64,000 bases of DNA from Pelomonas asaccharophilus_A (lineage in GTDB: Bacteria > Pseudomonadota > Gammaproteobacteria > Burkholderiales > Burkholderiaceae_C), in the NCBI RefSeq assembly GCF_031458115.1, contig NZ_JAVDXV010000013.1, forward strand, positions 50,891-114,890, read 5' to 3'. Positions 27,728 to 37,261 of this stretch are shown here, one piece after another (position 1 is the stretch's first letter; every line of letters starts with the position of its first letter). The notes beneath the pieces were generated by a model that was not told the DNA's origin, ran no database searches, and was given only the letters and a program-made list of their open reading frames with translations. Made by a program: the position numbers and the translations under genes.

Positions 27728-28072
27728 TCAGCCGCCGGCGCGCTTCACCGTCCAGCCCTCGGGCCGTGCCTGCAACCAGGCGACGACCTTCTCCAGGTGA
27801 TCGCCCTGGATCTCGATCACCCCGTCCTTGGCAGTGCCACCGCTGCCGCAGACGGCCTTGAGCTGCTTGGCCAGTGCGGTCAACGCTGCGTCATCCAGCG
27901 GCAGGCCCAGCACGGCGGTGACCCCCTTGCCCTTGCGGCCCGCCGTCTCGCGACGCACGCGCACGATGCCGTCTCCGGCCGGCCGCGCCTTGGCCTTGCA
28001 GGCGCATTGCGCGACGGGCTGGCCGCAGCCCGGGCAGGCGCGGCCGAAGTCCGTCGAGTAGACCAGGCTCAT
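27728..28072 (-). CDS. yciH: SUI1/eIF1-like translation factor (YciH)
   Basis: Protein of 114 residues. The N terminus has a cysteine cluster (CPGCGQPVAQCAC) that could bind zinc. The SUI1 fold follows from about residue 38 (VRRETAGRKGKGVTAVLGLP, CGSGGTAKDGVIEIQGDH). YciH resembles eIF1 and may discriminate unusual initiation complexes. Its ATG overlaps the upstream peptidase stop by four bases. Confidence 0.92.
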   Translation of the reverse strand: MSLVYSTDFGRACPGCGQPVAQCACKAKARPAGDGIVRVRRETAGRKGKGVTAVLGLPLDDAALTALAKQLKAVCGSGGTAKDGVIEIQGDHLEKVVAWLQARPEGWTVKRAGG

Positions 28073-30276
28073 GGCTTCAGGTGCCGCGCGAAGAACGCGT
28101 CCATCGTGCGGTACAGATGCAATCGCGCGGCGCGGCCAGCGATGCCATGCGCCTTGCCAGGGTAGATCTGCAGGTCGAAGGTCTTGCCGGCGTTCTGCAA
28201 CGCCTCCACCAAGCGCAGCGTGTGGTCGAACAGCACGTTGTCGTCGGCCGTGCCGTGCACCAGCAGCAGCGGCTTGGCGAGCAGGCCCGCGCGCGACGGC
28301 AGATGAGCGCTGGCGTAGGTGGGCGCCTTGCCGCCATCGGGCATGCCGAGATAGCGCTCCGTGTAGGCGGTGTCGTAGAGCGTCCAGTCGGTGACCGGCG
28401 CGACGGCCACGGCGGCCGCGAACGGCGTGTCGGCATCCAGCATGGCGCGCGCGCCCAGGAAGCCGCCATAGCTCCAGCCGAAGAAGCCGATGCGCGCAGC
28501 ATCCACGCCCGGCACGCGGGCGGGCAACTGGCGCGCCGCGGCGAACAGGTCGGCCACCTCGACATTGCCGAAGGCGCGGTGGTGGGCGCGCGTGAACTCG
28601 CGGTCGCGGTGCTGCATGCCGCGCGTGTCCAGCGTCATGACGCCATAGCCGCGCTGCTGCCAGTAGGCGATGAGCGGCATGTCACGGCCCCAGCCCCAGT
28701 TCACCGTCGATGCGCCGGGGCCGCCATAGGCCATCACGATGACCGGGTGCTTGCCCGCGCGGCCGGCCGGCGGCGCGAAGAAGAAGGCGTTCAGCGGCGT
28801 GCGGCCATCGGCCGCCGTGAGCTGCAGCGGCTGCGGCGTGTTGGCGTAGTCCTTCAGCGCCGGCGCGGGCGCGTCGCCGGCCAGAGCGATGACGGCGTCG
28901 CCATCGGTGCGGCGCAGCTCCAGCCGCGGCGGCTGGCCCCAGGCCGAACGCGTGACCAGCAGACGCGCGCAGGCCGTGTCGGCCTTGGCATCGCGCCATT
29001 GCCGCGGCGTGGCACCGCTCAGCGGCGTGGCCGCGCCGCCCGCCAGCGGCTGCAGGTACAGCTCCTGGGTCTTGCCCAGGTCGCCCGCCGCAGTGAACAC
29101 GACGGCCTGCTCGCTGCTGCAGACGGCGTGGTCCACGGCCTCGGCCATCTGCGTCAACGGCGTGCGCGTGCCCTGGGCGCGGTCGACCAGCAGCAGCTGG
29201 CGCCGCCCCGAGGCCTCGCTGGACCACAGCAGGCCCCGCGGCGTCTCGAACAGGTCGTCATGCACCTCCACCCAGGCGGCATCGGTCTCGACGGTGATGT
29301 CACGCGCCGCGGCGCCCGGCTTGAACTCGGTCAGCGTCAGCTTCGTCTGGTCGCGCGTGAGCCACTGCAGCCAGGGCGTGCCGTCGGCAAACCAGCCGGC
29401 GCGGGCGATGTACTCGGCGTTCGCGGGCAGGGGCAGCTCACGGCGCTGACCGGTCGCGGCGCCGATGGCATGGGCCGTCACGCGCGCATTGGCCTCGCCG
29501 GCGGCGGGGTAGCGCTGCTGCGTCATCGTCGTGCGTTCGGCATGGATCTGCGAGCGCGTCTTCACGGCCACGCCGGATTCGTCCACGCGCAGTGCCAGCA
29601 GCGACTGCCCGTCCTTGCTCCACCAGTAGCCGCGCTGACGCGACAACTCCTCGGCCGCGATGAAGTCGGGCAGTCCCCAGCCCACCGTCTCGCTGCCGTC
29701 GGTCGTCAGCTGGCGCGGCGTGGCGCCCTCCGCCAGCTGCAGCACGAACAGGTTGCCGGCCTGCACATAGGCCAGCGCCTTGCCATCGGGCGCGCAGCGC
29801 GGCGCCTGCTTGGGCTCGCCGGAAGGCAACGCCAGCCGGCTCGCCTTCGGGCCGGCATCGGTCAAGCGCACCACGTAAAGGTCGCCCGACAGCGGGAACA
29901 GCAGTGCGCGGTCGTCGCTGCCGCACCACTGGTAGCCGGTGATGCCGCGCTGCGTGATGCGCTGGCGCTCCAGCGCCATCTTCTCGGCCTCGCTGAGCTT
30001 CTGTTCGGCACCGCCCAGCAGGTCGGCCGCCGCCACCAGCTTGCGCGGCTCGCCGCCAGCCGCGGGCTGGGCCCACAGCTCCAGCACCTCGCTGTCGGCC
30101 TGCGACGGGCGCAGGAAGCTGACCCACTGGCCGCCGGGCGAGATCTCGGCCTGGCGTGGCAAGCGGCCGGCCAGCGGCGGGTCGGCGGTGAGACGTTCGA
30201 GGGACAGGGCGGGAGGCTGGGCCAGGGCCGCGCTTGTGGCGCAGATGCCGGCCAGCAGGGTCAGCAGCGTTTTCAT
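28069..30276 (-). CDS. S9-family dipeptidyl peptidase (DPP4-like)
   Basis: Exported serine peptidase of 735 residues with a signal peptide (MKTLLTLLAGICATSAALAQ). The N-terminal ~450 residues form the DPP4-type propeller with a LPDFIAAEEL segment (the Glu motif that fixes the substrate N terminus). The alpha/beta hydrolase domain follows: VMAYGGPGAS, nucleophile GWSYGGFLG, an Asp in HGTADDNVLFD and the catalytic His in KAHGI. It is expected to release N-terminal dipeptides in the periplasm. It is translationally coupled to yciH downstream. Confidence 0.92.
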   Translation of the reverse strand: MKTLLTLLAGICATSAALAQPPALSLERLTADPPLAGRLPRQAEISPGGQWVSFLRPSQADSEVLELWAQPAAGGEPRKLVAAADLLGGAEQKLSEAEKMALERQRITQRGITGYQWCGSDDRALLFPLSGDLYVVRLTDAGPKASRLALPSGEPKQAPRCAPDGKALAYVQAGNLFVLQLAEGATPRQLTTDGSETVGWGLPDFIAAEELSRQRGYWWSKDGQSLLALRVDESGVAVKTRSQIHAERTTMTQQRYPAAGEANARVTAHAIGAATGQRRELPLPANAEYIARAGWFADGTPWLQWLTRDQTKLTLTEFKPGAAARDITVETDAAWVEVHDDLFETPRGLLWSSEASGRRQLLLVDRAQGTRTPLTQMAEAVDHAVCSSEQAVVFTAAGDLGKTQELYLQPLAGGAATPLSGATPRQWRDAKADTACARLLVTRSAWGQPPRLELRRTDGDAVIALAGDAPAPALKDYANTPQPLQLTAADGRTPLNAFFFAPPAGRAGKHPVIVMAYGGPGASTVNWGWGRDMPLIAYWQQRGYGVMTLDTRGMQHRDREFTRAHHRAFGNVEVADLFAAARQLPARVPGVDAARIGFFGWSYGGFLGARAMLDADTPFAAAVAVAPVTDWTLYDTAYTERYLGMPDGGKAPTYASAHLPSRAGLLAKPLLLVHGTADDNVLFDHTLRLVEALQNAGKTFDLQIYPGKAHGIAGRAARLHLYRTMDAFFARHLKP

Positions 30277-30307
30277 GCGCGCATGCTAAGCGCAGGCGCG
30301 CAGGCAC

Positions 30308-30715
30308 TCAGGCCTCCACCGGCGCGGTCGCCAGCTCGAAGCCCTCGTCGATCCAGCCGGTCACGCCGCCGGCCATGATCTTCACCGGCCGGCCCAGCCT
30401 GGCCAGCCGCAGCGCGCCGCGCGCCGCGCCGTTGCAGTGCGGGCCGGCGCAGTAGGTGACGAACAAGGTGTCCACGGGCCACGCGGCGAGCTTGCTCTCC
30501 ACCAGCTTGCCGTGCGGCAGGTGGATGGCGCCGGGCACATGGCCGCGGGCATACAGCTCGGCGGAACGCACGTCCAGCAGCACGAAGTCGACCGCGCCGC
30601 GGGAGAGCGCGTCGTGCACGTCCCAGCAGTCGGCCTCGAAACGGAACTCGGCGGCGAAATGGGCCTCGGCTTCGGCGGACGAAGCGGCGGGGACGGCGGC
30701 GACTTGGCTGGGCAT
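30308..30715 (-). CDS. Rhodanese-like protein
   Basis: Single rhodanese domain, 135 residues. The start at 30715 follows a CAGGAG ribosome site; the longer frame adds 33 codons that overlap the divergent promoter and was rejected. Active-site loop TYCAGPHCNGA holds the sulfur-accepting Cys, and DFVLLDVRSAELYARGHVPG (given as LLDVRSAEL and GHVPGAIHLP) is the usual CH2A-type segment. It is divergent from the FtrA-like regulator 64 bases away. This pairing recurs in proteobacteria and suggests FtrA controls it. Confidence 0.88.
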   Translation of the reverse strand: MPSQVAAVPAASSAEAEAHFAAEFRFEADCWDVHDALSRGAVDFVLLDVRSAELYARGHVPGAIHLPHGKLVESKLAAWPVDTLFVTYCAGPHCNGAARGALRLARLGRPVKIMAGGVTGWIDEGFELATAPVEA

Positions 30716-30779
30716 GGTGGGCTCCTGTTGCGAATGACGCCATGGTGCCCAGCGCCTTCCCAGGCCACAATTGGCGCGA

Positions 30780-31784
30780 ATGACAAGCATCAACAAGATC
30801 ACGCCAAAACTCACCGGGCCGCTGGTGGTAGCGCCCGTCTACGACGGCCTGTGCACCTTCGAGTTCGCGATCGCAGCGGAGATCTTCGGCCTGCATCGGC
30901 CCGAGATGGGGCCGGGCTGGTACCGCTTCGCCAGCGCTGCCATCGAGCCCGGGCCGCTGCGGGCGCATGGCGGGCTGAACGTGACCAGCGACGGCGGCCT
31001 GGAGTTGCTGGAGCGCGCCGACCTCATCGTCATGGCCGGCTGGAAGGGTGCGGACGTGCCGGTGCCCGACGCGTTCGCGAAGCGGCTGCGCCGAGCCTGG
31101 CAGCGCGGCGCGCGGCTGGCGTCGATCTGCTCGGGCGCCTTCGTGCTGGCCGCCACCGGCCTGCTGGACGGGCGGCGCGCGGCCACGCACTGGCGCTATG
31201 CCGACAAGCTGCGCGAGCGCCATCCCGGCATCGCCGTCGACGCCGGCGTGCTGTACGTCGAGGAGGAGCGCGTGCTGACGTCGGCCGGCAGCGCCGCCGG
31301 CATCGACCTGATGCTGCACATCGTGCGCGCCGACTTCGGCGTCGAGGCCGCCAATAGCGTCGCGCGCCGCCTCGTCATGCCGGCCCACCGCAGCGGCGGC
31401 CAGGCGCAGTTCATCGAGCGACCGGTACCGGCCGACCGCGGCCATCGCCTGGCAGGCGTGCTGGAGCAGGTGCGCGCGGACCTGCGCGCGCCGTGGACGG
31501 TGGAGCGCATGGCCGAGGCCGCTTTGATGAGCCCGCGCACCTTTCTGCGCCGCTTCACGGAGGCCACGGGCCAGAGCCCGGGCGACTGGCTGATCGCCGA
31601 GCGCGTGGCCGAGGCGCGGCGCCTGCTGGAGGCGAGTTCGCTGCCCGTGGAACGCATCGCGGCCGCGGCCGGCTTCGGCAGCGTGCAGGCGCTGCGTCAC
31701 CACTTCCAGGCCCGCCTGGGGCTGGCGCCGCGCGCCTATCGCGCGTCCTTCGGCACCAGCGAAGTTTCCCGATCAAGCATATGA
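30780..31784 (+). CDS. ftrA: GlxA/FtrA-family AraC transcriptional regulator
   Basis: Protein of 334 residues. Residues ~10-190 form a DJ-1/PfpI-like domain (VAPVYDGLCTFEFAIAAEIF, SICSGAFVLAATGLLDGRRA with the nucleophile-elbow Cys). The C-terminal ~100 residues are a double HTH AraC domain (MAEAALMSPRTFLRRFTEAT, AAAAGFGSVQALRHHFQAR). ATG 30780 was preferred to a TTG three codons upstream. It is divergent from the rhodanese gene. A peroxiredoxin gene follows 65 bases later, so the trio may belong to a sulfur or oxidant response. Confidence 0.9.
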   Translation: MTSINKITPKLTGPLVVAPVYDGLCTFEFAIAAEIFGLHRPEMGPGWYRFASAAIEPGPLRAHGGLNVTSDGGLELLERADLIVMAGWKGADVPVPDAFAKRLRRAWQRGARLASICSGAFVLAATGLLDGRRAATHWRYADKLRERHPGIAVDAGVLYVEEERVLTSAGSAAGIDLMLHIVRADFGVEAANSVARRLVMPAHRSGGQAQFIERPVPADRGHRLAGVLEQVRADLRAPWTVERMAEAALMSPRTFLRRFTEATGQSPGDWLIAERVAEARRLLEASSLPVERIAAAAGFGSVQALRHHFQARLGLAPRAYRASFGTSEVSRSSI

Positions 31785-31849
31785 GGCGAAGGGACTTGGC
31801 AACTTCCTATGATCCACGCCCTGCCCCCAGCCACTCCAAGGAGCCTCTC

Positions 31850-32509
31850 ATGTCCCTGCGCATCAACGACATCGCGCCCGACTTCACCGCCCAGACCACG
31901 CAGGGCGAACTCAAGTTCCACGACTGGATTGGCGACCAGTGGGCCGTGCTGTTCTCGCATCCCAAGGACTTCACGCCCGTGTGCACGACCGAACTGGGCT
32001 ACATGGCCAAGATCGAGCCCGAGTTCACCAAGCGCAACGCCAAGCTGATCGGCCTGTCGGTGGACCCGGTGGACAACCACCACCGCTGGGCTGCCGACAT
32101 CGAGGAGACGCAGGGCCACCTGCCCAAGTACCCCATGATCGGTGACCACGACCTCAACGTCGCCAAGCTCTACAACATGCTGCCAGCCGACATCGAGGGC
32201 ACGTCCGAAGGCCGCACGGCCGCGACGAACGCCACCGTGCGCTCGGTGTTCATCGTCGGGCCGGACAAGCGCATCAAGCTGATGCTGACCTACCCGATGA
32301 CCACGGGCCGCAACTTCGACGAGATCCTGCGTGTGCTGGACTCCATGCAGCTGACCGCCAAACACAAGGTCGCCACGCCGGTGAACTGGAAGCAGGGCGA
32401 CGACGTCATCATCGCCGGCTCGGTATCCGACGAAGACGCGAAGACGCTGTTCCCGGCCGGCTGGAAGGCGCCCAAGCCCTACCTGCGCATCACCAAGCAA
32501 CCCAGCTGA
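31850..32509 (+). CDS. 1-Cys peroxiredoxin (Prx6 type)
   Basis: Protein of 219 residues with AAGGAG seven bases before the ATG. The peroxidatic Cys is in DFTPVCTTEL (Cys45), and the Prx6-type C-terminal domain (YPMTTGRNFDEILRVLDSMQ, VNWKQGDDVIIAGSVSDEDA) is present. No resolving cysteine of 2-Cys type is seen. It reduces H2O2 and alkyl hydroperoxides with an outside thiol. It is convergent with a LysR gene, with one base between stops. Confidence 0.95.
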   Translation: MSLRINDIAPDFTAQTTQGELKFHDWIGDQWAVLFSHPKDFTPVCTTELGYMAKIEPEFTKRNAKLIGLSVDPVDNHHRWAADIEETQGHLPKYPMIGDHDLNVAKLYNMLPADIEGTSEGRTAATNATVRSVFIVGPDKRIKLMLTYPMTTGRNFDEILRVLDSMQLTAKHKVATPVNWKQGDDVIIAGSVSDEDAKTLFPAGWKAPKPYLRITKQPS

Positions 32510-32510
32510 T

Positions 32511-33461
32511 TCAGCTCGCGCGCCGCCGAGCGCGCGTGGCGGGCGCCACGTCGCGCTCCCAGGGCGGCACGCCGCCCAGCTTCTCGGCCATGAAGTCGAC
32601 GAAGGCCGTCACCCGGGCCGGCACCAGCCGGCGCTGCGGCATCACTGCGTGGATGCCGGTCTCGGCCAGTCGGCAGTCGGGCAGCACCATCACCAGGCGG
32701 CCGGCACGCAGGTCGTCGGCCACATGCCAGGTCGAGTGCATGGCGATGCCCAGGCCCGCCACCGCCGCGTCGCGCAGCACCTCGCCCTGGCTGCTTTCCA
32801 GCGGACCGTCCACGCGCACGGCCACCTCGCGGCCACGCCGGTCCTTCATTCGCCACACATCCGCCCGCCCCTGGCTGCCGACCAGCGCCAGACAGTCGTG
32901 CTGCGCAAGCTCTTCCGGCCGCGCCGGGTGGCCGCGTCGGCGCAGGTAGTCGGGCGACGCGCACAACACGCGCCGGTTCACCGCCAGTTGCCGCGCGACA
33001 AGGCTGGAGTCCTCCAGCGCGCCGATGCGCAGCGCCAGATCGAAGCCGGCCGTCACGAGGTCGTGCACCTGGTCCGACAGGTCCAGGCTGAGCCGCAGCT
33101 GCGGATGCCGCTGCATGAACTCGGGCAGCAGCGGCGACACGTAATAGCGCGCGAACGTGGCCGAGGTCGTCATGCGCAGCGTGCCGCTGACGCCCGTGCC
33201 TGACTGGCGCAGGCCGGCCATCAGCGCCTGCAGGTCGTCCACCAGCGGGCGGCCCTGCTCGGCCAGCGCCAGGCCCTCGTCGGTCGGTGTCAGGCTGCGT
33301 GTGGTGCGCTGGAACAGCCGCACGCCCAGCGACGTCTCCAGCGCCCGCAGCCGCTGGCTGGCCACCGCCACCGACAGGTCCAGGCTGCGTGCCGCGGCGC
33401 TGATGGAGCCGGCGTCGAACACGCGCAGGAAGAGATTCAGGTCGTCGACGCGGCTGCTCAT
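32511..33461 (-). CDS. LysR-family transcriptional regulator
   Basis: Protein of 316 residues. The HTH (LNLFLRVFDAGSISAAARSL, VASQRLRALE) and effector domain (TSATFARYYVSPLLPEFMQR, LSDQVHDLVTAGFDLALRIG) match the CrgA-like branch of LysR. It is divergent from the MFS exporter gene. A TTTCAA-N7-TTGAAA palindrome lies 11 bases upstream of its start. It probably represses or activates the exporter. The C terminus is Arg-rich. Confidence 0.92.
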   Translation of the reverse strand: MSSRVDDLNLFLRVFDAGSISAAARSLDLSVAVASQRLRALETSLGVRLFQRTTRSLTPTDEGLALAEQGRPLVDDLQALMAGLRQSGTGVSGTLRMTTSATFARYYVSPLLPEFMQRHPQLRLSLDLSDQVHDLVTAGFDLALRIGALEDSSLVARQLAVNRRVLCASPDYLRRRGHPARPEELAQHDCLALVGSQGRADVWRMKDRRGREVAVRVDGPLESSQGEVLRDAAVAGLGIAMHSTWHVADDLRAGRLVMVLPDCRLAETGIHAVMPQRRLVPARVTAFVDFMAEKLGGVPPWERDVAPATRARRRAS

Positions 33462-33471
33462 GCCCGGCCTC

Positions 33472-33490
33472 TTTCAATGAGACGTTGAAA
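33472..33490. promoter_or_regulatory. Candidate LysR operator between LysR and MFS genes
   Basis: TTTCAA and TTGAAA arms around TGAGACG form a 19-bp interrupted palindrome close to the LysR start. This spacing fits the LysR T-N11-A type of site. Function is inferred from position. Confidence 0.5.
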
Positions 33491-33582
33491 CTGATTCGGT
33501 GGCTTGGTGGTTTTTACATCGAATGCAAATCCTTAACCTGCCGGCCATCACCTCGCCCATCGCGGTATCCGGAAGCCCGACC

Positions 33583-34821
33583 ATGCAATCCCCCTCCTCC
33601 GCTGCGCCCGCCGCAGCCACACCCACCAAGCGCCCCTGGGCGCTGTACGCGCTGACCGTCGGCGCCTTCGGCATCGGCACGACCGAGTTCGTCATCATGG
33701 GCCTGCTGCTGCAGCTGGCCGGCGACCTGCAGGTCAGCGTCGCCTCGGCCGGGCTGCTGATCTCGGGCTATGCGCTGGGTGTGTTCGTCGGCGCGCCGGT
33801 GCTGACCGCCGCGCTGAGCCGCATGCCGCGCAAGACCGCGCTGCTGGCGCTGATGGCCATCTTCACGCTGGGCAACATCGCCTGCGCGCTGGCCCCCAGC
33901 TACGGGCTGCTGATGCTCGCTCGCGTCGTCACGTCACTGGCCCACGGCACCTTCTTTGGTGTCGGCGCCGTGGTGGCCACCAGCGTGGTGCCGCCCGACC
34001 GCAAGGCCTCCGCCATCTCGACGATGTTCACCGGCCTGACCGTGGCGACGCTGCTGGGCGTGCCGGCCGGCGCGTGGCTGGGCCTGCACTACGGCTGGCG
34101 CTCGACCTTCTGGGCCGTCAGCGCCATCGGCCTGCTGGCGATGGCCGTCATCGCGTTGTTCGTGTCGGCCCGCGAGGCCGGTGCCGGCAGCGCGATGTCC
34201 ATGCGCGACGAGTTCAAGGTGCTCAAGCGCGGCCACGTGCTGCTGGGCCTGGGCGCCACGGTACTGGGCTTCGGCGGCGTGTTCACGGTGTTCACCTTCG
34301 TGCAGCCGCTGCTGACGCAGGTCAGCGGCTTCAGCGATGCCGGCGTGTCGGCCGTGCTGCTGGTGTTCGGCGTCGGCATGATCATCGGCAACGTCATCGG
34401 TGGTCGGCTGGCGGATCGCGCACCGGTGCGCACGCTGCTGGGCTCGCTGGCCGTGCTGGCCGGCGTGCTGGCGCTGATGGGCTTCGCGATGCACAACCCG
34501 GTGCTGGCCGTGCTGTTCATCGGCTTACTGGGTGCAGCCGGCTTCGCCACTGTCGCGCCGCTGCAGCTGCGCGTGCTGGACAAGGCGCAAGGCGGCGGCC
34601 AGAGCATGGCGTCCAGCCTCAACATCGCCGCCTTCAACCTGGGCAACGCGCTGGGTGCCTGGCTGGGCGGCGTCGTCATCACGCAGGGCGCGGGCCTGGC
34701 CCAGCTGCCCTGGGTGGCCGCGCTGCTGCCGCTGGGTGGGCTGGCCGTGGCCTGGATCAGCGTGCGCAAGGACAGCGCCGCCACGCCGCCGTCAGCCACA
34801 CCGCATGCGCAGGCCTGCTGA
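33583..34821 (+). CDS. MFS transporter, DHA1 family
   Basis: Protein of 412 residues with about 12 membrane segments. It carries the family hallmark GIGTTEFVIMGLLLQLAGDL in helix 1 and ISGYALGVFVGAPVLTAALSR with RMPRKTALL (motif A region) after helix 2. This pattern is that of AraJ/YdhP-like sugar or drug exporters. An earlier ATG at 33523 is possible; 33583 was chosen as the conserved start before the TKRPW segment. It is divergent from a LysR regulator. Confidence 0.9.
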   Translation: MQSPSSAAPAAATPTKRPWALYALTVGAFGIGTTEFVIMGLLLQLAGDLQVSVASAGLLISGYALGVFVGAPVLTAALSRMPRKTALLALMAIFTLGNIACALAPSYGLLMLARVVTSLAHGTFFGVGAVVATSVVPPDRKASAISTMFTGLTVATLLGVPAGAWLGLHYGWRSTFWAVSAIGLLAMAVIALFVSAREAGAGSAMSMRDEFKVLKRGHVLLGLGATVLGFGGVFTVFTFVQPLLTQVSGFSDAGVSAVLLVFGVGMIIGNVIGGRLADRAPVRTLLGSLAVLAGVLALMGFAMHNPVLAVLFIGLLGAAGFATVAPLQLRVLDKAQGGGQSMASSLNIAAFNLGNALGAWLGGVVITQGAGLAQLPWVAALLPLGGLAVAWISVRKDSAATPPSATPHAQAC

Positions 34822-34920
34822 GATGTAGGCCCTGGCCTGCACAAGCGCGTGGCGACAGCCTATGTCGCCATGAACCCGGGATGGGCACCATCGTCCGCAG
34901 CAGAGTTGCAGGAGATGCCC

Positions 34921-35619
34921 ATGTCCGCGCTGACCGACGCCACCGAACTGGCCCGCCAGGCCCGGATCCCGTTCCCCGGTGCAACAGCTGAGTACGAACA
35001 GGCGCGACGCGCATTGCTGGCAGAGGAGATCGAGTTCCGCCGCCACATGACGAGGCTGTGCGAGCAGCGCCGCGCGCTGCCGCCCGGCCCAGTCATCGAC
35101 AAGGACTACCGCTTCAAGGACGAGCAAGGCTTCGACGTGGGGCTGCGCGAGCTGTTCGGTGACAAGAACACGCTGGTCACCTACTTCTGGATGTACGGCC
35201 CGCAGCGCGAGCGCCCCTGCCCCATGTGCACCAACTGGCTCGGTTCGGTGGAGGGCAACGCCGCCGACATCAAGCAGCGCGTCGCGCTGAAGATCCTCGG
35301 TCGCTCGCCGGTGGAGCGTCAGTACGCGTTCGCATGGGAGCGCGGCTGGAGCGAGCTGAACTTCATCCAGACCGTGGGCGACGACTACGCGAACGACCTG
35401 GGCCTGATCCGGCCCGACGGCAGCGAGAACCCGGCGCTGGTCGTCTACCAGCGCGACGGCGACGAGATCCGGCTGTTCTGGGCCAGCGCGATGACCGCGG
35501 CCATGGCCGACCCGGGACAGGACCCGCGCGACGCGCCCGACATCGCGTCGCTGTGGTCCATCCTGGATCTGACGCCCGAAGGGCGGCCGGCGGACTGGTA
35601 TCCGCGGCTGCAGTACTAG
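34921..35619 (+). CDS. DUF899 thioredoxin-like protein
   Basis: Protein of 232 residues. GGAG lies six bases before ATG 34921; a second ATG at 34915 falls too close to it. The N-terminal helices contain EIEFRRHMTRLCEQRRALP. A thioredoxin-fold core follows with a redox-type CPMCTNWL motif after the YFWMYGP strand, and the C terminus is the usual LDLTPEGRPADW. DUF899 proteins are frequently annotated as thioredoxin-like but their substrate is unknown. A Crp-type regulator gene follows 23 bases later, possibly in the same transcript. Confidence 0.85.
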   Translation: MSALTDATELARQARIPFPGATAEYEQARRALLAEEIEFRRHMTRLCEQRRALPPGPVIDKDYRFKDEQGFDVGLRELFGDKNTLVTYFWMYGPQRERPCPMCTNWLGSVEGNAADIKQRVALKILGRSPVERQYAFAWERGWSELNFIQTVGDDYANDLGLIRPDGSENPALVVYQRDGDEIRLFWASAMTAAMADPGQDPRDAPDIASLWSILDLTPEGRPADWYPRLQY

Positions 35620-35642
35620 GGCCCGTCCTAAACTGCGCGCCC

Positions 35643-36323
35643 ATGCTGGATGCGCGCGCCCATCTCGAGACCACCGCCCTGGCCCGGCTGCTGGCCCCCG
35701 ACGAACTGCGCGATCTGCAGGCATCGGCGCTGGAGCGCAGCTTCTCGCGGGGTGCGCCGCTCGCGGCCGTCGGGGCGCTGCTGCCGTTCTGGATCGGCGT
35801 CATCGAGGGTCTGGTGTCGCTGTCCGTGACCCATGCCGATGGCGACCAGACCATGCTGGACATCGTCGGCGACGGAGGCTGGCTCGGTGAAGGCACCTTG
35901 ATGAAGGCCCGGCCCTGCCAGTTCGACGCCGTGGCGCTGCGCAAGACACGCGCGGTGCTGATCCCGGCCGCGCAGTTCCACCGGCTGCGCGGCAGCAGCC
36001 TGGGCTTCAACCACTTCCTGCAGGACCTGCTGAACGCCCGACTGGGCACCATGATCAGCGCGGCGCTCAGCACCCGACTCGACTCGCTGGAATCGCGAGT
36101 GGCCAGGGCCGTGGGCGAGCTGGCGCACCGCTCACCGGCCGGCGACAGCCTGCTGCGCGTCTCGCAAGCCGAGGTCGCGATGCTGGCAGGCACATCGCGG
36201 CAGCGCGCCAACCTGGCGCTCAAGCGCCTGAGCGAACTGGGCCTTGTGGACGTGGTGCGCGGCGGCCTGAAGGTGCATGACCTGCGCCGCCTGATGGCGG
36301 CGAGCAGCGCGCAGCTTCAGTAG
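35643..36323 (+). CDS. Crp/Fnr-family transcriptional regulator
   Basis: Protein of 226 residues: a cyclic-nucleotide-binding-like beta barrel (FWIGVIEGLVSLSV, DGGWLGEGTLM), the long dimer helix, and a winged HTH (LRVSQAEVAMLAGTSRQRAN). No FNR-type N-terminal cysteine cluster is seen, so it is not an oxygen sensor of that class. The effector-binding residues differ from CRP. It follows the DUF899 gene with 23 bases between. The stop overlaps the convergent dusC gene by seven bases. Confidence 0.88.
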   Translation: MLDARAHLETTALARLLAPDELRDLQASALERSFSRGAPLAAVGALLPFWIGVIEGLVSLSVTHADGDQTMLDIVGDGGWLGEGTLMKARPCQFDAVALRKTRAVLIPAAQFHRLRGSSLGFNHFLQDLLNARLGTMISAALSTRLDSLESRVARAVGELAHRSPAGDSLLRVSQAEVAMLAGTSRQRANLALKRLSELGLVDVVRGGLKVHDLRRLMAASSAQLQ

Positions 36324-37261
36324 CTGGCCGCCGGCGCGGCGAACAGCCGGCGCGCCAGCTCATCCGCGTCGTTGACCGTGCGCAGCTCGGCATAGGCCGC
36401 CTCCGCTTCCGGATAGGCGCGCTTCAGGTAGTGCAGCCACTGCTTGAGCCGCCCGCCCTGGTGCCTGGCCGCAACGGTGGCGCGCACCTGCGCGAAGAAG
36501 ACCTGCATCAGCGGCAGCAGTTCGGCCCAGGGCACGGGCGTCGCGCGCGCACCGGCGACGCGCAGCGCCAGACCGGGGTCGGCCACCATGCCGCGGCCCA
36601 GCATCAGGTGCTCGCAGCCGCTGCGCTCGCGGGCCAGTGCGGCGTGCTCCACGGTCCAGATCTCGCCATTGGCAATGATGGTCAGCGGCACCGCCTCGCG
36701 CACGGCGGCGATGCGTTCCCAGTACGCGGGCGGCTTGTAGCCATCGGCCTTGGTGCGCGCATGCACGACGATCTCTTCGGCACCGGCCGCATGGATGGCA
36801 CGGGCCACGTCCAGCGTGCGGCTGTCGTCCATGTAGCCCAGGCGCATCTTGGCGCTGACCATCACGTCGGCCGGCACCGCGCGGCGCACGGCGGCGACGA
36901 TGGCGTGGATCAGCTCCGGCTCGTCCAGCAGCACGGCGCCGCCGCGGTGGCGGTTCACGCACTTGGCGGGGCAGCCGAAGTTCAGGTCTATGCCCTCGGG
37001 CTTCAGCTCGGCAAGGCGCGCGGCGTTCTCGGCCAGGCAGGTCACGTCCGATCCCAGCAGCTGCGGGTGCACCGGCACGCCGGCCGCGGTGCGGCCGCCG
37101 TTTTTCAGCTCCGGCACGATGCGCGTGAACACACGGCTGGGCAGCAGTTGGTCGGTCACGCGGATGAACTCGGACACGCAGCGGTCCACGCCGCCCACAC
37201 GGGTCAGCACGTCGCGCAGGATGTGGTCCAGCAGGCCCTCCATAGGCGCCAACAAGATCAT
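36317..37261 (-). CDS. dusC: tRNA-dihydrouridine synthase (DusC type)
   Basis: FMN-dependent TIM-barrel enzyme of 314 residues. It starts MILLAPMEGLLDHILRDVLT and has the active-site Cys in LNFGCPAKCVNRHRGGAVLL, then SAKMRLGYMDD, IVVHARTKADGYKPPAYW and IANGEIW. The C-terminal helical domain of Dus is present. These blocks fit DusC, which makes D16. Start 37261 overlaps the YgjP-like stop as ATGA; the upstream extension of 26 codons was rejected. Confidence 0.93.
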   Translation of the reverse strand: MILLAPMEGLLDHILRDVLTRVGGVDRCVSEFIRVTDQLLPSRVFTRIVPELKNGGRTAAGVPVHPQLLGSDVTCLAENAARLAELKPEGIDLNFGCPAKCVNRHRGGAVLLDEPELIHAIVAAVRRAVPADVMVSAKMRLGYMDDSRTLDVARAIHAAGAEEIVVHARTKADGYKPPAYWERIAAVREAVPLTIIANGEIWTVEHAALARERSGCEHLMLGRGMVADPGLALRVAGARATPVPWAELLPLMQVFFAQVRATVAARHQGGRLKQWLHYLKRAYPEAEAAYAELRTVNDADELARRLFAAPAASY